DNA of 64,000 nt, from the NCBI GenBank assembly GCA_024134725.1, contig CP099863.1:1855501-1919500 (forward strand), given 5' to 3'. Positions 1-8,246 of the stretch are shown here, piece by piece. The position numbers and the translations under genes were made by a program. Below the pieces are notes generated by a model, which was not told the DNA's origin, made no database searches, and saw nothing but the letters and a program-made list of their open reading frames with translations. Position 1 is the stretch's first letter. Each line of letters starts with the position of its first letter. Source of the stretch: Bacillus sp. 1780r2a1 (GTDB lineage Bacteria > Bacillota > Bacilli > Bacillales > Bacillaceae_H).

Positions 1-220
1 GTTGAGTCAAGGCTAACAGTTTTGATTCATGGGCAAGTTCTAATAGCGTTTCATCGGTTGTTGTATGTAAGGATGTTTCAATTGCCGGTATTTCTTCAGT
101 AAGTGCCGTAAAATAAAGCCAGCATCCCATAGCTTCTCCTATATGTAATGGTTCGTGCTTGTTAGTATTAATTGTTTTTAAATATGTTGTTAATGCTTCA
201 ATAGCGTGAATCAATGCCAT
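1..220 (-). CDS. Partial protein of unknown function (N-terminal 73 residues)
   Basis: An open minus-strand frame begins with ATG at 220 and runs off the left edge without a stop. AAAGGG lies just upstream as a modest ribosome binding site. The visible part is soluble and mostly helical, beginning MALIHAIEALTTYL, with a central segment GEAMGCWLYFTALTEE. It faces away from recQ and shares a 180-bp divergent promoter region with it. I do not recognise the family with confidence. A faint resemblance to Bacillus helical DUF3231-type proteins is only a guess. Confidence 0.55.
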   Translation of the reverse strand, partial: MALIHAIEALTTYLKTINTNKHEPLHIGEAMGCWLYFTALTEEIPAIETSLHTTTDETLLELAHESKLLALTQ

Positions 221-281
221 CAACCCTTTTGTATTTTTTATATTTAAATTGTTTCCTTTTTATGAAATAATACTCACTTTG

Positions 282-307
282 CCTAGAAAAACAAAAGATT
301 TTCTAGG
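282..307. promoter_or_regulatory. Inverted repeat in the divergent recQ upstream region
   Basis: CCTAGAAAA and TTTTCTAGG form a perfect 9-bp inverted repeat around an 8-base spacer. It lies between the unknown minus-strand gene and recQ and follows no gene end, so a terminator role is unlikely on position. It may be an operator. No regulator can be assigned. Confidence 0.35.
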
Positions 308-400
308 AACTCTTAGTGCTTTTTGATAAAATAAATCCATTACCCACAAGATAATTTCTTCGTTTATTCCCCGATATGTATTTTGTAAGGAGGAGTTTCT

Positions 401-2554
401 TTGTTATTTGAAAAAGCGTTATCACAGTTAAAAACCTATTTTGGCTACGACAGCTTCCGCCAAGGACAAGAGCAGACGATACGTCATATTTTGGAAGGGC
501 ACAATACCGCTTGTATTATGCCTACAGGTGGAGGGAAGTCCATTTGCTATCAAATTCCATCCCTTTTATTAGAAGGAACAACAATCGTTATTTCGCCACT
601 GATTTCCTTAATGAAGGACCAAGTGGATGCGCTGAATGAAGTTGGAATATCGGCAACGTATATTAACAGTTCACTTACAGCGTCAGAAGTGGAAGAGAGA
701 TTAGAAGAAGTTTCTCTTGGTGTGTATAAACTTTTATACATAGCACCAGAACGTATGGAGTCACCTTTTTTCTTTGAACAGCTTAAATCGTTACCTATTC
801 CTTTAATCGCCGTTGATGAAGCACATTGTATTTCACAGTGGGGGCATGATTTTAGGCCTAGCTATCTACGCATTAGCAACTTGATTTGCGAGCTGCCGAG
901 TAAGCCAATTGTGGTCGGGCTGACGGCTACTGCTACGCCTCAAGTACGAGAAGATATTTGTACAGCTCTACAAATCCAGGAACAAAATACGGTCATGACA
1001 GGGTTTGAGCGTTCAAATTTGTCATTTAATGTTGTTAAAGGGCAAGATCGCTTAGCTTATATCGATGAGTATGTAAAGAAAAATAAGCAAGAAGCAGGTA
1101 TTATCTATGCAGCAACGCGCCAAGAAGTGGATAGTTTACATGAACATTTGCAAAGCTTAGGTGTACAAGTCGGAAAATATCATGCTGGAATGAGTCCATC
1201 AAGTCGAGAGCATGAGCAAAATCGCTTTTTACAGGATGATGTAACGCTTATGGTTGCTACTTCTGCTTTCGGAATGGGAATTGACAAGTCCAATATTCGT
1301 TTCGTCATTCACTATCAACTTCCCAAAAATATGGAAAGCTACTATCAAGAAGCGGGTCGCGCAGGACGAGACGGTTTGCAAAGTGAGTGTATAGTTTTAT
1401 ACTCTGCTCAAGATATTCGCGTTCAGCGCTTTTTAATCGAGCAGTCAACTAACCATTCAGGAAAGCTTGTTCAAGATCTGGAGAAGCTACAGCAAATGGT
1501 AAATTATTGTCACACAGAAGAATGTTTGCAAGCATACATCTTACACTACTTTGGTGAAGAGGAAGCTCATGCTTGCGGACGCTGTAGCAACTGTACGGAT
1601 ACTCGTAAAGCTGTTGATGTAACCGTTGATACACAAAAGGTTTTATCTTGTATGATCCGAATGGGAGAGCGTTTTGGTAAAACGATGATTGCTCAAGTAT
1701 TAACGGGTTCTAAAAACAAAAAGATTCTAGACTTTCGCTTTGACCAACTCTCTACCTATGGAGTGATGAACAAGCAGTCGTTAAAAGAAGTAAGTGAGTT
1801 TATAGAATTTCTCATTTCAGAGCAGTATATTGTGGTTGGGCAAGGGGCTTTTCCAACTCTTTCTGTTGCAGCTAAGGGGAAAGGAGTACTTCTTGGTGAA
1901 GAAAAAGTAATGAGAAAAGAACAGATTCAAGTGAGTCAGCTTGTACAGGATGATGAGCTGTTTATGCATCTGCGCGCTTTACGAAAAGAAATCGCAGAGC
2001 TTGAAAATGTTCCTCCTTTTGTTATTTTTTCAGACGATACGCTTCAGGACATGTGTGCAAAGCTTCCTTTTACATTATCTGAATTTGAGAATGTAAAAGG
2101 AGTAGGTTCCCAAAAGCTCGATAAGTATGGCAGCCGTTTTATTCAAGCGATTGTGAACTTTTGTGCAGAACATCCTGATCGCGAGAGGCAGGTCGTTGAA
2201 GTACAGAGGGAAAGAAAAGCGAAAAGTGCATCTAAGCAAGGGTCGCATCTAGATTCGTATCAAATGTGGAGAACGGGTTCCTCTATTCAAGAGATTGCAG
2301 CAGAGCGAGAGTTAAGTACGCAAACAGTTGAAAATCATTTATTTAAATGTGCTGAAGAAGGGTACGAAATAGATTGGCAGCCGTTTTTAACAACTAAACA
2401 GCAAGAGCTTATCAACGAAGCGGTTGAATTGGTGGGAGACGATAAGCTAAAGCCAATTAAAGAAGCCGTACCTGAAGAGGTTACGTATTTTATGATCAAG
2501 GTCGCTTTATTTTTGCGTCGTATGAACAAAGAAGAGAAGCTGAGACATAAGTAG
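401..2554 (+). CDS. recQ: ATP-dependent DNA helicase RecQ
   Basis: SF2 3'-5' DNA helicase used in recombination and replication-fork repair. The TTG start has AAGGAGGAG a few bases upstream. Walker A is GGGKS (residues 43-47) and the DEAH box is at 139-142. The helicase C domain contains YYQEAGRAGRDG. A zinc-binding RQC part follows (CHTEEC...CGRCSNC, about 373-397), then an HRDC domain around 520-600. A C-terminal helix-turn-helix extension (about 620-717) explains the 717-residue length compared with roughly 590 for the short Bacillus form. The next feature is a hairpin terminator belonging to a dispersed repeat family. All key motifs are intact, so the gene should be functional. Confidence 0.95.
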   Translation: MLFEKALSQLKTYFGYDSFRQGQEQTIRHILEGHNTACIMPTGGGKSICYQIPSLLLEGTTIVISPLISLMKDQVDALNEVGISATYINSSLTASEVEERLEEVSLGVYKLLYIAPERMESPFFFEQLKSLPIPLIAVDEAHCISQWGHDFRPSYLRISNLICELPSKPIVVGLTATATPQVREDICTALQIQEQNTVMTGFERSNLSFNVVKGQDRLAYIDEYVKKNKQEAGIIYAATRQEVDSLHEHLQSLGVQVGKYHAGMSPSSREHEQNRFLQDDVTLMVATSAFGMGIDKSNIRFVIHYQLPKNMESYYQEAGRAGRDGLQSECIVLYSAQDIRVQRFLIEQSTNHSGKLVQDLEKLQQMVNYCHTEECLQAYILHYFGEEEAHACGRCSNCTDTRKAVDVTVDTQKVLSCMIRMGERFGKTMIAQVLTGSKNKKILDFRFDQLSTYGVMNKQSLKEVSEFIEFLISEQYIVVGQGAFPTLSVAAKGKGVLLGEEKVMRKEQIQVSQLVQDDELFMHLRALRKEIAELENVPPFVIFSDDTLQDMCAKLPFTLSEFENVKGVGSQKLDKYGSRFIQAIVNFCAEHPDRERQVVEVQRERKAKSASKQGSHLDSYQMWRTGSSIQEIAAERELSTQTVENHLFKCAEEGYEIDWQPFLTTKQQELINEAVELVGDDKLKPIKEAVPEEVTYFMIKVALFLRRMNKEEKLRHK

Positions 2555-2565
2555 GTCAGCCCCTT

Positions 2566-2700
2566 CACTACCTGAACAATTGAGAGTTTACAACTTTTAA
2601 TCGTTCAGGCTTTTTTTGTTGATTGAGAAAAGTCAGTTCCTCCCCAGGCAAAGCGAGTAGCCTTAGTGCAAGAAAACGAACATTTTTACATGAAATGTTT
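2566..2700 (+). repeat. Degenerate copy A of the dispersed terminator-repeat family
   Basis: The hairpin at 2571-2609 pairs CCTGAAC and ATT with AAT and GTTCAGG. It is followed by a T run and GTTGATT, and acts as the recQ terminator. Downstream, 2631-2680 (GTCAGTTCCTCCCC, CGAACATTTTT) aligns with the inner part of the longer copies near 18.4 and 48.4 kb. The middle is missing, so this is a decayed copy. Confidence 0.7.
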
Positions 2701-2737
2701 TGTGATAGACGTTGACCACCTTCCAGTCGTTATTTTT

Positions 2738-2780
2738 TTGATATAATTCTATGTCGAATGTGTGAACTTTTTGTTATAAT
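2738..2780 (+). promoter_or_regulatory. Possible menA promoter (extended -10)
   Basis: TGTTATAAT ending at 2780 is a good extended -10 element, with no convincing -35 at the right distance. The gap 2555-2950 otherwise holds the repeat copy. About 170 bp of AT-rich leader separates this element from menA. Confidence 0.35.
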
Positions 2781-2950
2781 GGATAGGCGTTGAATAGGAA
2801 AAGCTGTACCAGATAATAAAAAATAGTATGAAAATAAAACGTTTACTTGTTTTTTTAGAAATGTGTAAGCTGTGTATGGTCGCTTTCTACAATTATCAAC
2901 TAGAAAGAGAAAGGTGACATGTTCACTTTTAAAATGAAAGGAAGAGGAAG

Positions 2951-3871
2951 ATGAGTCAAACGAGTTACGCTCAACCTAAAAGACCGCTAAAAACAGTACT
3001 GTGGCAGTTAACTCGTCCCCATACATTAACAGCTTCGTTTGTACCGGTGTTAATTGGAACAGTAATGGCAATGTATGTTGGACAAGTTGATGTATGGTTA
3101 TTTTTAGCCATGCTTTTTGCATGTTTATTTATTCAAATTGCAACGAACTTATTTAATGAATACTATGATTTTATAAGAGGACTGGATACAGAAGATTCAG
3201 TAGGGATTGGCGGTGCCATTGTACGCGACGGAATGAAGCCAAAAACTGTGTTGCAGCTTGCCTTAGCTTGCTATGGAATTTCTTTGTTATTAGGTGTTTA
3301 CATCTGTATGAGTAGCACATGGTGGCTAGCACTTGTCGGGCTATTCGGCATGGCGATTGGATATTTATATACTGGAGGGCCGTTGCCAATAGCCTATACA
3401 CCTTTTGGAGAGCTGTTCGCCGGTGTATGTATGGGTGCTCTGTTTATTTTAATTTCTTTCTACATTCAAACAGGCGTCGTTACGACAGAAAGTATTCTTG
3501 TTTCAATTCCTATTGCTTTTTTAGTTGGAGCGATTAATTTATCAAATAATATTCGTGATATTGAAGAAGACACAAAAGGTGGACGTAAAACGCTAGCAAT
3601 TTTATTAGGCGAAAAGAAAGCAGTTTATTTTCTTGGATTTTTATTTGTTATTTCATATATCTGGATTGTTGTTCTTGTCATAACAGGAGTTGTGGGTGCG
3701 TTTGCGCTGTTAGTTTTCTTAAGTATCCCAAAACCGATTAGAGCAATTAAAGGGTTTGTGTCGGGTACGCCACCGATGAATATGATCGTTGCAATGAAAT
3801 CTACTGCGCAGACAAATACGTTCTTCGGACTATTGTTGTCAGTTGGATTGTTTATTGGCTATTACTTATAA
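2951..3871 (+). CDS. menA: 1,4-dihydroxy-2-naphthoate polyprenyltransferase MenA
   Basis: UbiA-family membrane prenyltransferase that attaches the polyprenyl tail to dihydroxynaphthoate, the step yielding demethylmenaquinone. At 306 residues it has the family length. The aspartate-rich motif NEYYDFIRGLDTED and the second motif NNIRDIEEDTKGGRKT, which bind Mg-diphosphate and substrate, are both present. About eight hydrophobic segments are visible. GGAAGAGG precedes the ATG. The gene stands alone: a repeat-terminator precedes it and a bidirectional terminator follows. Menaquinone is the main Bacillus respiratory quinone, so this is expected to be a core gene. Confidence 0.93.
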   Translation: MSQTSYAQPKRPLKTVLWQLTRPHTLTASFVPVLIGTVMAMYVGQVDVWLFLAMLFACLFIQIATNLFNEYYDFIRGLDTEDSVGIGGAIVRDGMKPKTVLQLALACYGISLLLGVYICMSSTWWLALVGLFGMAIGYLYTGGPLPIAYTPFGELFAGVCMGALFILISFYIQTGVVTTESILVSIPIAFLVGAINLSNNIRDIEEDTKGGRKTLAILLGEKKAVYFLGFLFVISYIWIVVLVITGVVGAFALLVFLSIPKPIRAIKGFVSGTPPMNMIVAMKSTAQTNTFFGLLLSVGLFIGYYL

Positions 3872-3873
3872 AA

Positions 3874-3903
3874 AAACCACGCTTAACGCGTGGTTTTTTT
3901 TAT
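3874..3903. terminator. Bidirectional terminator between menA and the alaX-like gene
   Basis: ACCACGC/GCGTGGT stem with A and T runs on the two sides. It serves both convergent genes and overlaps the stop region of the minus-strand gene. Confidence 0.85.
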
Positions 3904-5078
3904 ACTTTATCTAAGTATTCTTGGAGATAAGAGATAAAGTGGTTACGATCTTCCATCTTTAAGAACTGCGCCTGCGCTTGGTTTGCACCTCCGCCACCTT
4001 TTCCGTTAAATTGAGAAAGATGCTCTTTAAAAAGGTTTCCACTGTGAATTTTATCAGTATTGTGTGCTAATAACACTTTTGGTTCTAAAGACGAAGAGAA
4101 GATACCAATTATGTTTTCAGTTTGAAGCAGCTGCTTAATGATAGCTTGTCCATCTTTTAACGTCTTATCTTCAAATTCATGAGTTAAAACAAAGCCTTGT
4201 TTTTTATCAAGAAGAGATTGAGATAAGTAATGAGCATTTTCAGATTTTAGCACGTCGTTTTGTTTACTAAGGACCTTGAAGTCAGCTTCTAGTTTTTCCA
4301 ATCTCTCTAAGACAAGCTCGCTTTTTGTACTAAAATGGTAGCTGACTTGAGAAAGGATACGGTGGGTTTGTTCGTAGTCTTTTAGCGCTCGCATTCCGCA
4401 TTTAAAGAACAATCGAGTATGTCCTCGTTGTTTTTCAGTTTTCAATAGCTTAATAATGCCTAGCTCACCTGTACTTCTCACATGAGTTCCGCAACATGCT
4501 GAGGTATCTAGCGTATGGATTTCCACAATTCGAATTTGTTCATCTTCTAACTCAGGCATTTTACGAAGAGAAAGAGTGGATAGCTGATCTTGTGATACAT
4601 AATATGTGTTCAACGGCTTGTTCGCATAAATAGCTTTATTTACTGTCTGCTCAATTTCTATCAACGCTTTATCATCAATTGAAGGAACGTTCACATCAAT
4701 TGAAGCGATATCCTTACCTAAATGAAAACTTACAGTATGTATGTTGAACACATCACTTAAGATTGCTGAGAGTAAATGTTGCCCTGTATGTTGCTGCATG
4801 TGATCAAAGCGACGATTCCAATCAATCTCACACTCTACTTGTATATCTACCTCTAATGGCTTATCAATTTCGTGGAAGACAGAATGATCTTTTTCCGTGA
4901 CATCTAACACTTTATGTCCTGCAATAGTGCCTATGTCAGAAGGTTGACCACCACCTTCTGGATAAAAAGCCGTTTTGTTTAGTTCAACGTAATAACGATT
5001 GTTGCTTTCGAATGAAGATAAAATAGAAGCAGTCCACTTTGTTGTATAAGGGGACGTATAATAAATTTTTTCAATCAT
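3900..5078 (-). CDS. Alanyl-tRNA editing protein, AlaX-L type with DHHA1 domain
   Basis: A stand-alone trans-editing factor predicted to hydrolyse mischarged Ser- or Gly-tRNA(Ala). The N-terminal part resembles the AlaRS second additional/editing domain, with zinc ligands H97 and H101 (HTGQH) and CCGTH at 195-199. A coiled segment follows, then a C-terminal DHHA1 domain with the glycine run GKGGGG near residue 365. At 392 residues it matches the long, C-Ala-containing AlaX form. CAGGAG lies upstream of the ATG. It is monocistronic and convergent with menA. Activity is inferred from the family. All expected metal ligands are visible. Confidence 0.88.
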   Translation of the reverse strand: MIEKIYYTSPYTTKWTASILSSFESNNRYYVELNKTAFYPEGGGQPSDIGTIAGHKVLDVTEKDHSVFHEIDKPLEVDIQVECEIDWNRRFDHMQQHTGQHLLSAILSDVFNIHTVSFHLGKDIASIDVNVPSIDDKALIEIEQTVNKAIYANKPLNTYYVSQDQLSTLSLRKMPELEDEQIRIVEIHTLDTSACCGTHVRSTGELGIIKLLKTEKQRGHTRLFFKCGMRALKDYEQTHRILSQVSYHFSTKSELVLERLEKLEADFKVLSKQNDVLKSENAHYLSQSLLDKKQGFVLTHEFEDKTLKDGQAIIKQLLQTENIIGIFSSSLEPKVLLAHNTDKIHSGNLFKEHLSQFNGKGGGGANQAQAQFLKMEDRNHFISYLQEYLDKV

Positions 5079-5147
5079 TTTGTCATCTCCTGTAAAGAAA
5101 AATTCAGTATCTAACTCTTATCCTAACAGAAAATAAAGAGCAATGAT

Positions 5148-5177
5148 AAAAAAATCTCCATCAACTTGTGATGGAGA
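5148..5177 (-). terminator. Terminator after the Mn-catalase relic
   Basis: TCTCCATCA/TGATGGAGA stem with a 5-base loop. On the minus strand it is followed by a run of seven T, just past the stop of the 5188-5484 relic. Confidence 0.8.
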
Positions 5178-5187
5178 ATGAGCTTGT

Positions 5188-5484
5188 TTACATATGTGAC
5201 GGAGGAAGCGTGTGGGAAGAGGTACGTAAGTTTTTCGGAAGTGTATTATGAATGTAAGAAGGAGCAGGGTTTAAGTTAGGCTTAAGCTCCTCCGTTCCTG
5301 TATCCATTAATAAATCTTTGTATTTACCATTTCCTCTAACGTTCCAGCCTTGAAACAGGTACTGCATGGCAACTGAAATCTCTCCAAATTGGCCACCTAA
5401 AACTTCTTGAAGCTGTCTGGCAAAAACGGGGTCGGGTCTGTCTGGCTTTGAAAGGTATTGGAGTTCTTTTTTATGGAAAAACAT
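5188..5484 (-). pseudogene. Manganese catalase with large internal in-frame deletion
   Basis: The first about 65 residues (KPDRPDPVFARQLQEVLGG, EISVAMQYLFQGWN, then DTGTEEL) match the N-terminus of Bacillus Mn-catalase/YjqC/YdbD-type proteins, normally about 270-300 residues. The sequence then jumps straight to a proline-rich tail (NPAPSYIHNTLP), which looks like the family's C-terminal tail. Two Glu ligands remain (in GEISV and TEEL), but the His of the second helix and the whole second half of the four-helix bundle are gone, so it cannot form the dimanganese centre. The start chosen is ATG 5484 (AGGATG upstream). ATG 5493 is also in frame. A terminator and divergent promoters are retained. 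Confidence 0.72.
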
Positions 5485-5534
5485 TAACAACATCCTGTCT
5501 TTTTCAGTTCACTTTACAATCTATGTAAAAAAAG

Positions 5535-5562
5535 TGAAACATAACTATATTTGAGCCGTATA
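5535..5562 (+). promoter_or_regulatory. Sigma-W-type promoter for the PH-domain gene
   Basis: TGAAAC at 5535-5540, exactly 16 bases, then CGTATA at 5557-5562. This is a perfect match to the Bacillus sigma-W consensus. It points to the PH-domain gene at 5634. Confidence 0.75.
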
Positions 5563-5576
5563 AAATAGTACCAGCT

Positions 5577-5602
5577 GTTTATGAGCCTATGATATAGGGT
5601 AA
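5577..5602 (+). promoter_or_regulatory. Sigma-B-type promoter for the PH-domain gene
   Basis: GTTTAT (5577-5582), 14 bases, GGGTAA (5597-5602). This fits the sigma-B consensus GTTTAA-N12/15-GGGTAT and leaves a leader of about 25 bases before the start at 5634. Confidence 0.6.
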
Positions 5603-5633
5603 AAGCAGTAGGAAAAGTAAAGGAGTGAATCAT

Positions 5634-6008
5634 ATGGGTTTACTAGATGGTTTAATGGGCAATGCATCAGAAGTAAGCGTGTCTTCAGTAGAAAAAGATT
5701 TGCGAGATATTTTAGTACAGGGAGAACAGGTAGAGCATGCGTTTAAATTGATTCGCGATATCTTTGTTTTTTCTAATAAACGATTAATATTAATCGATAA
5801 GCAAGGTGTAACTGGTAAGAAAACAAGCTATCATTCCATTCCATATAAAAATATTACGCATTTTAGCGTCGAAACGGCTGGAACATTTGATTTGGATGCA
5901 GAACTGGTTATCTGGGTTTCAGGCTCAACAGCTCCAATCGTAAAAGAGTTTCGTAAAGATAAAAACATTTATGCAGTACAAAAAGCACTTGCTACGTATG
6001 TACTATGA
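5634..6008 (+). CDS. Bacterial PH-domain protein, YozO-like
   Basis: A 124-residue soluble protein with a single bacterial pleckstrin-like (bPH) fold: beta strands around VFSNKRLILIDKQG and the segment YHSIPYKNITHFSVETAGTF are typical of this DUF1696-type family. AAAGGAG lies 9 bases before ATG 5634. A GTG at 5625 is in frame but overlaps that ribosome binding site. The molecular role is unknown. Relatives in Bacillus include members of the sigma-W envelope-stress regulon, and a perfect sigma-W promoter plus a sigma-B promoter precede this gene. I infer a role in general and envelope stress. It is monocistronic, with a strong terminator behind. Confidence 0.75.
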   Translation: MGLLDGLMGNASEVSVSSVEKDLRDILVQGEQVEHAFKLIRDIFVFSNKRLILIDKQGVTGKKTSYHSIPYKNITHFSVETAGTFDLDAELVIWVSGSTAPIVKEFRKDKNIYAVQKALATYVL

Positions 6009-6015
6009 GTAAGAA

Positions 6016-6055
6016 CAAACCGCTTCTTTCAGGTCGAAAGGAGCGGTTTGTTTTG
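6016..6055 (+). terminator. Terminator of the PH-domain gene
   Basis: AAACCGCT..CTTTC pairs with GAAAG..AGCGGTTT around a 5-base loop, followed by TTTTG. Confidence 0.75.
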
Positions 6056-6107
6056 ATAAAAATATTATTTATTTGCTAAGACAATCTACCAAATTGTGAG
6101 AAAACTA

Positions 6108-6154
6108 TTGACGGTTCTAATTGAAACGTCTAGTATTAATGATAATGATTATCA
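6108..6154 (+). promoter_or_regulatory. Promoter with Fur box for the iron uptake operon
   Basis: TTGACG (6108-6113), 17 bases, TAGTAT (6131-6136). Immediately after lies TGATAAT-G-ATTATCA (6140-6154), a perfect 7-1-7 Fur box that covers the expected transcription start. Iron-loaded Fur should repress the four-gene operon. Confidence 0.9.
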
Positions 6155-6192
6155 TATACGGTAAGGTTTATATGCAGTAGGAGGAAGTACAT

Positions 6193-7146
6193 ATGAAGAA
6201 TATAAGAATGAAAAAAAGCTTGGGGATGGTTGCTGCTTTATCAGGGCTATTGTTTTTAGGAGCTTGCGGCGGAGCGGTTGAAGAGTCTAAATCAACTGGT
6301 GAAAAAAATGGTGACACTGTAACCGTGAAGCATGAGCTTGGCGAAACGGATGTTTCAAAAGAACCGAAAAAAGTAGTTGCGCTTGAATTGTCTTTTGTTG
6401 ATGCGCTTGAAGGATTAGGTATGCAGCCTGTAGGGATTGCAGATGACAATAAAAAAGACATGATTGAAAAACTAGTTGATGGTAAAGTGGATTACACATC
6501 AGTTGGAACGCGTCAACAGCCGAATCTAGAAGTAATTAGCTCCCTTCAGCCGGATTTGATTATTGCGGATGTTCAGCGTCATAAAGCCATTTATAAAGAG
6601 TTACAGCAAATTGCACCAACCATTGAACTGAAAAGCCGTGAATCTACATATGAAGAGAACATAGAGTCATTTGAAACGATTTCAAAAGCAGTTGGGAAAG
6701 AAGACGTAGCGAACAAAAGGTTACAAGAGCACGAACAAACCATTCAAGAGTTAAAGGATACGTTAAAAGAAGAAGCCGGTCAAACAGTGCTGCCAGCTGT
6801 TGTACGAGACACTTCTTTCCAAGCTCATACATCTTCTTCATACGATGGGGAGTTTCTAGAGAAGCTAGGCTTAAAGAATGCTGTTGAATCAGAAGAAGCG
6901 TATGCGGAAATGAACTTAGAACAGTTGTCAGACATTAACCCAGGAATTTTAATTTTAGCAAATAATGAAGGTAAACTAATTACAGATGAATGGAAAAACA
7001 ACCCTCTTTGGAAAGACTTAGATGCTGTGAAAAATGATAAAGTATTCGTAGTTGATCGTGATTTATGGACACGATTTCGAGGCGTAATTTCGGCTGAAGC
7101 AATCGGAAAAGATACAGTTAAGTTGTTAGACAACAAGACAAAATAA
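6193..7146 (+). CDS. Iron(III)-chelate ABC transporter substrate-binding lipoprotein, YfmC/FecB-like
   Basis: A 317-residue lipoprotein with a lipobox LGAC ending at the modified cysteine (about residue 28). It has the periplasmic-binding-protein class III architecture, with two lobes joined by a long helix (segments VVALELSFVDALEGLGM, PNLEVISSLQPDLIIAD, LWKDLDAVKNDKVFVVD). It captures a ferric chelate outside the membrane for the permease pair encoded next. Family members bind ferric citrate or hydroxamates, and the ligand cannot be read from sequence. AGGAGGAAG precedes the ATG. First gene of a Fur-boxed operon with the order of Bacillus yfmCDEF. Confidence 0.88.
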   Translation: MKNIRMKKSLGMVAALSGLLFLGACGGAVEESKSTGEKNGDTVTVKHELGETDVSKEPKKVVALELSFVDALEGLGMQPVGIADDNKKDMIEKLVDGKVDYTSVGTRQQPNLEVISSLQPDLIIADVQRHKAIYKELQQIAPTIELKSRESTYEENIESFETISKAVGKEDVANKRLQEHEQTIQELKDTLKEEAGQTVLPAVVRDTSFQAHTSSSYDGEFLEKLGLKNAVESEEAYAEMNLEQLSDINPGILILANNEGKLITDEWKNNPLWKDLDAVKNDKVFVVDRDLWTRFRGVISAEAIGKDTVKLLDNKTK

Positions 7147-7235
7147 CAACGTAGCGGCGAAATACTAGAGGCGAGAATAGATTCTATTCTTGCTTCTATT
7201 TGTTTAAAGAGAAACTATGAGAAAGTGTGTGTATC

Positions 7236-8246
7236 ATGACGAAAAAATCTCAAGACAAGAAAATAAATAAATACGCAGTTGCTGTAATTAGCGCTTGTTT
7301 GCTGCTCGTTGGTATAGTGATACATATTGGTGTAGGCTCTTCATCTATTGGGCTTAAAGAGATTCTCAGCACCTTTTTTAATGAACATGATGCTTCCAGA
7401 GAAGCAACTATTATTCAAACCTTAAGGCTTCCCAGAGCCCTGTTAGCAGCTTTGATTGGAGCTTCTTTAGCAGTCGCTGGGGCATTAATGCAGGCTATTA
7501 CGCGAAATTCACTTGCTTCACCGCAGGTATTTGGCGTAAATGCAGGGGCTTCGTTTGCCATTGTTTTAGTATTGCTCTTCTTCCCGATGTTTACATCTCA
7601 AGTAACCGTATATGCTGCTTTTTTCGGAGCTGCACTTGGAGGCGTAACCGTATATGCATTTGCTGCAGGTGGTAAAACAACGCATGTTAAATTGGCTTTA
7701 GCTGGCATGGCAGTGCATTTGTTTTTATCATCTTTAACACAAGGTGCGATCGTTTTAAATGAACAAGCAACGGACGTTTTATATTGGCTAGTAGGTTCTG
7801 TTAGCGGTAAAGATTGGACGCATGTAAAAATTGCGCTGCCTTGGACTATTTTAGGTTTACTTGGTGCTTTTATTCTGTCAAAATCTGTCTCTATTTTTGC
7901 ATTAGGTGAGAATATGGCAACTAGTCTAGGTGAAAAAGTAAAATGGATTCGCGCTGCAGCTGGAGTGTTGGTCATTATTTTAGCAGGTTCTTCTGTGGCT
8001 GTAGCTGGGCCTATTGGATTTGTTGGGTTAATTACTCCGCATATTGCTCGCAAGATAGTGGGAGGAGATTATCAGCGAATACTCCCGTTTTCAGCAATGT
8101 TTGGAGCGATTTTGCTTGTATATGCGGATATTTTATCAAGATTTATCGCTTACCCTTTTGAGTCACCTGTAGGTATTGTAACTGCGCTCATTGGTGCACC
8201 GTTCTTTTTATATCTTGCTCGTAAAGGGAGGGGAATTAAGCAATGA
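7236..8246 (+). CDS. Iron-siderophore ABC transporter permease (FecCD family), YfmD-like
   Basis: A polytopic FecCD/BtuC-type permease of about 336 residues with 8-10 hydrophobic segments. It carries the conserved segments RLPRALLAALIGASLAVAGA and GLITPHIAR, the latter near the cytoplasmic coupling loop that contacts the ATPase. The start chosen is ATG 7236. A GTG at 7227 is in frame, but neither has a strong ribosome binding site. The gene lies 89 bp after the lipoprotein gene, with no convincing terminator in between. Its stop overlaps the next gene by four bases, implying translational coupling. It probably forms a heterodimer with the following permease. Confidence 0.87.
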   Translation: MTKKSQDKKINKYAVAVISACLLLVGIVIHIGVGSSSIGLKEILSTFFNEHDASREATIIQTLRLPRALLAALIGASLAVAGALMQAITRNSLASPQVFGVNAGASFAIVLVLLFFPMFTSQVTVYAAFFGAALGGVTVYAFAAGGKTTHVKLALAGMAVHLFLSSLTQGAIVLNEQATDVLYWLVGSVSGKDWTHVKIALPWTILGLLGAFILSKSVSIFALGENMATSLGEKVKWIRAAAGVLVIILAGSSVAVAGPIGFVGLITPHIARKIVGGDYQRILPFSAMFGAILLVYADILSRFIAYPFESPVGIVTALIGAPFFLYLARKGRGIKQ

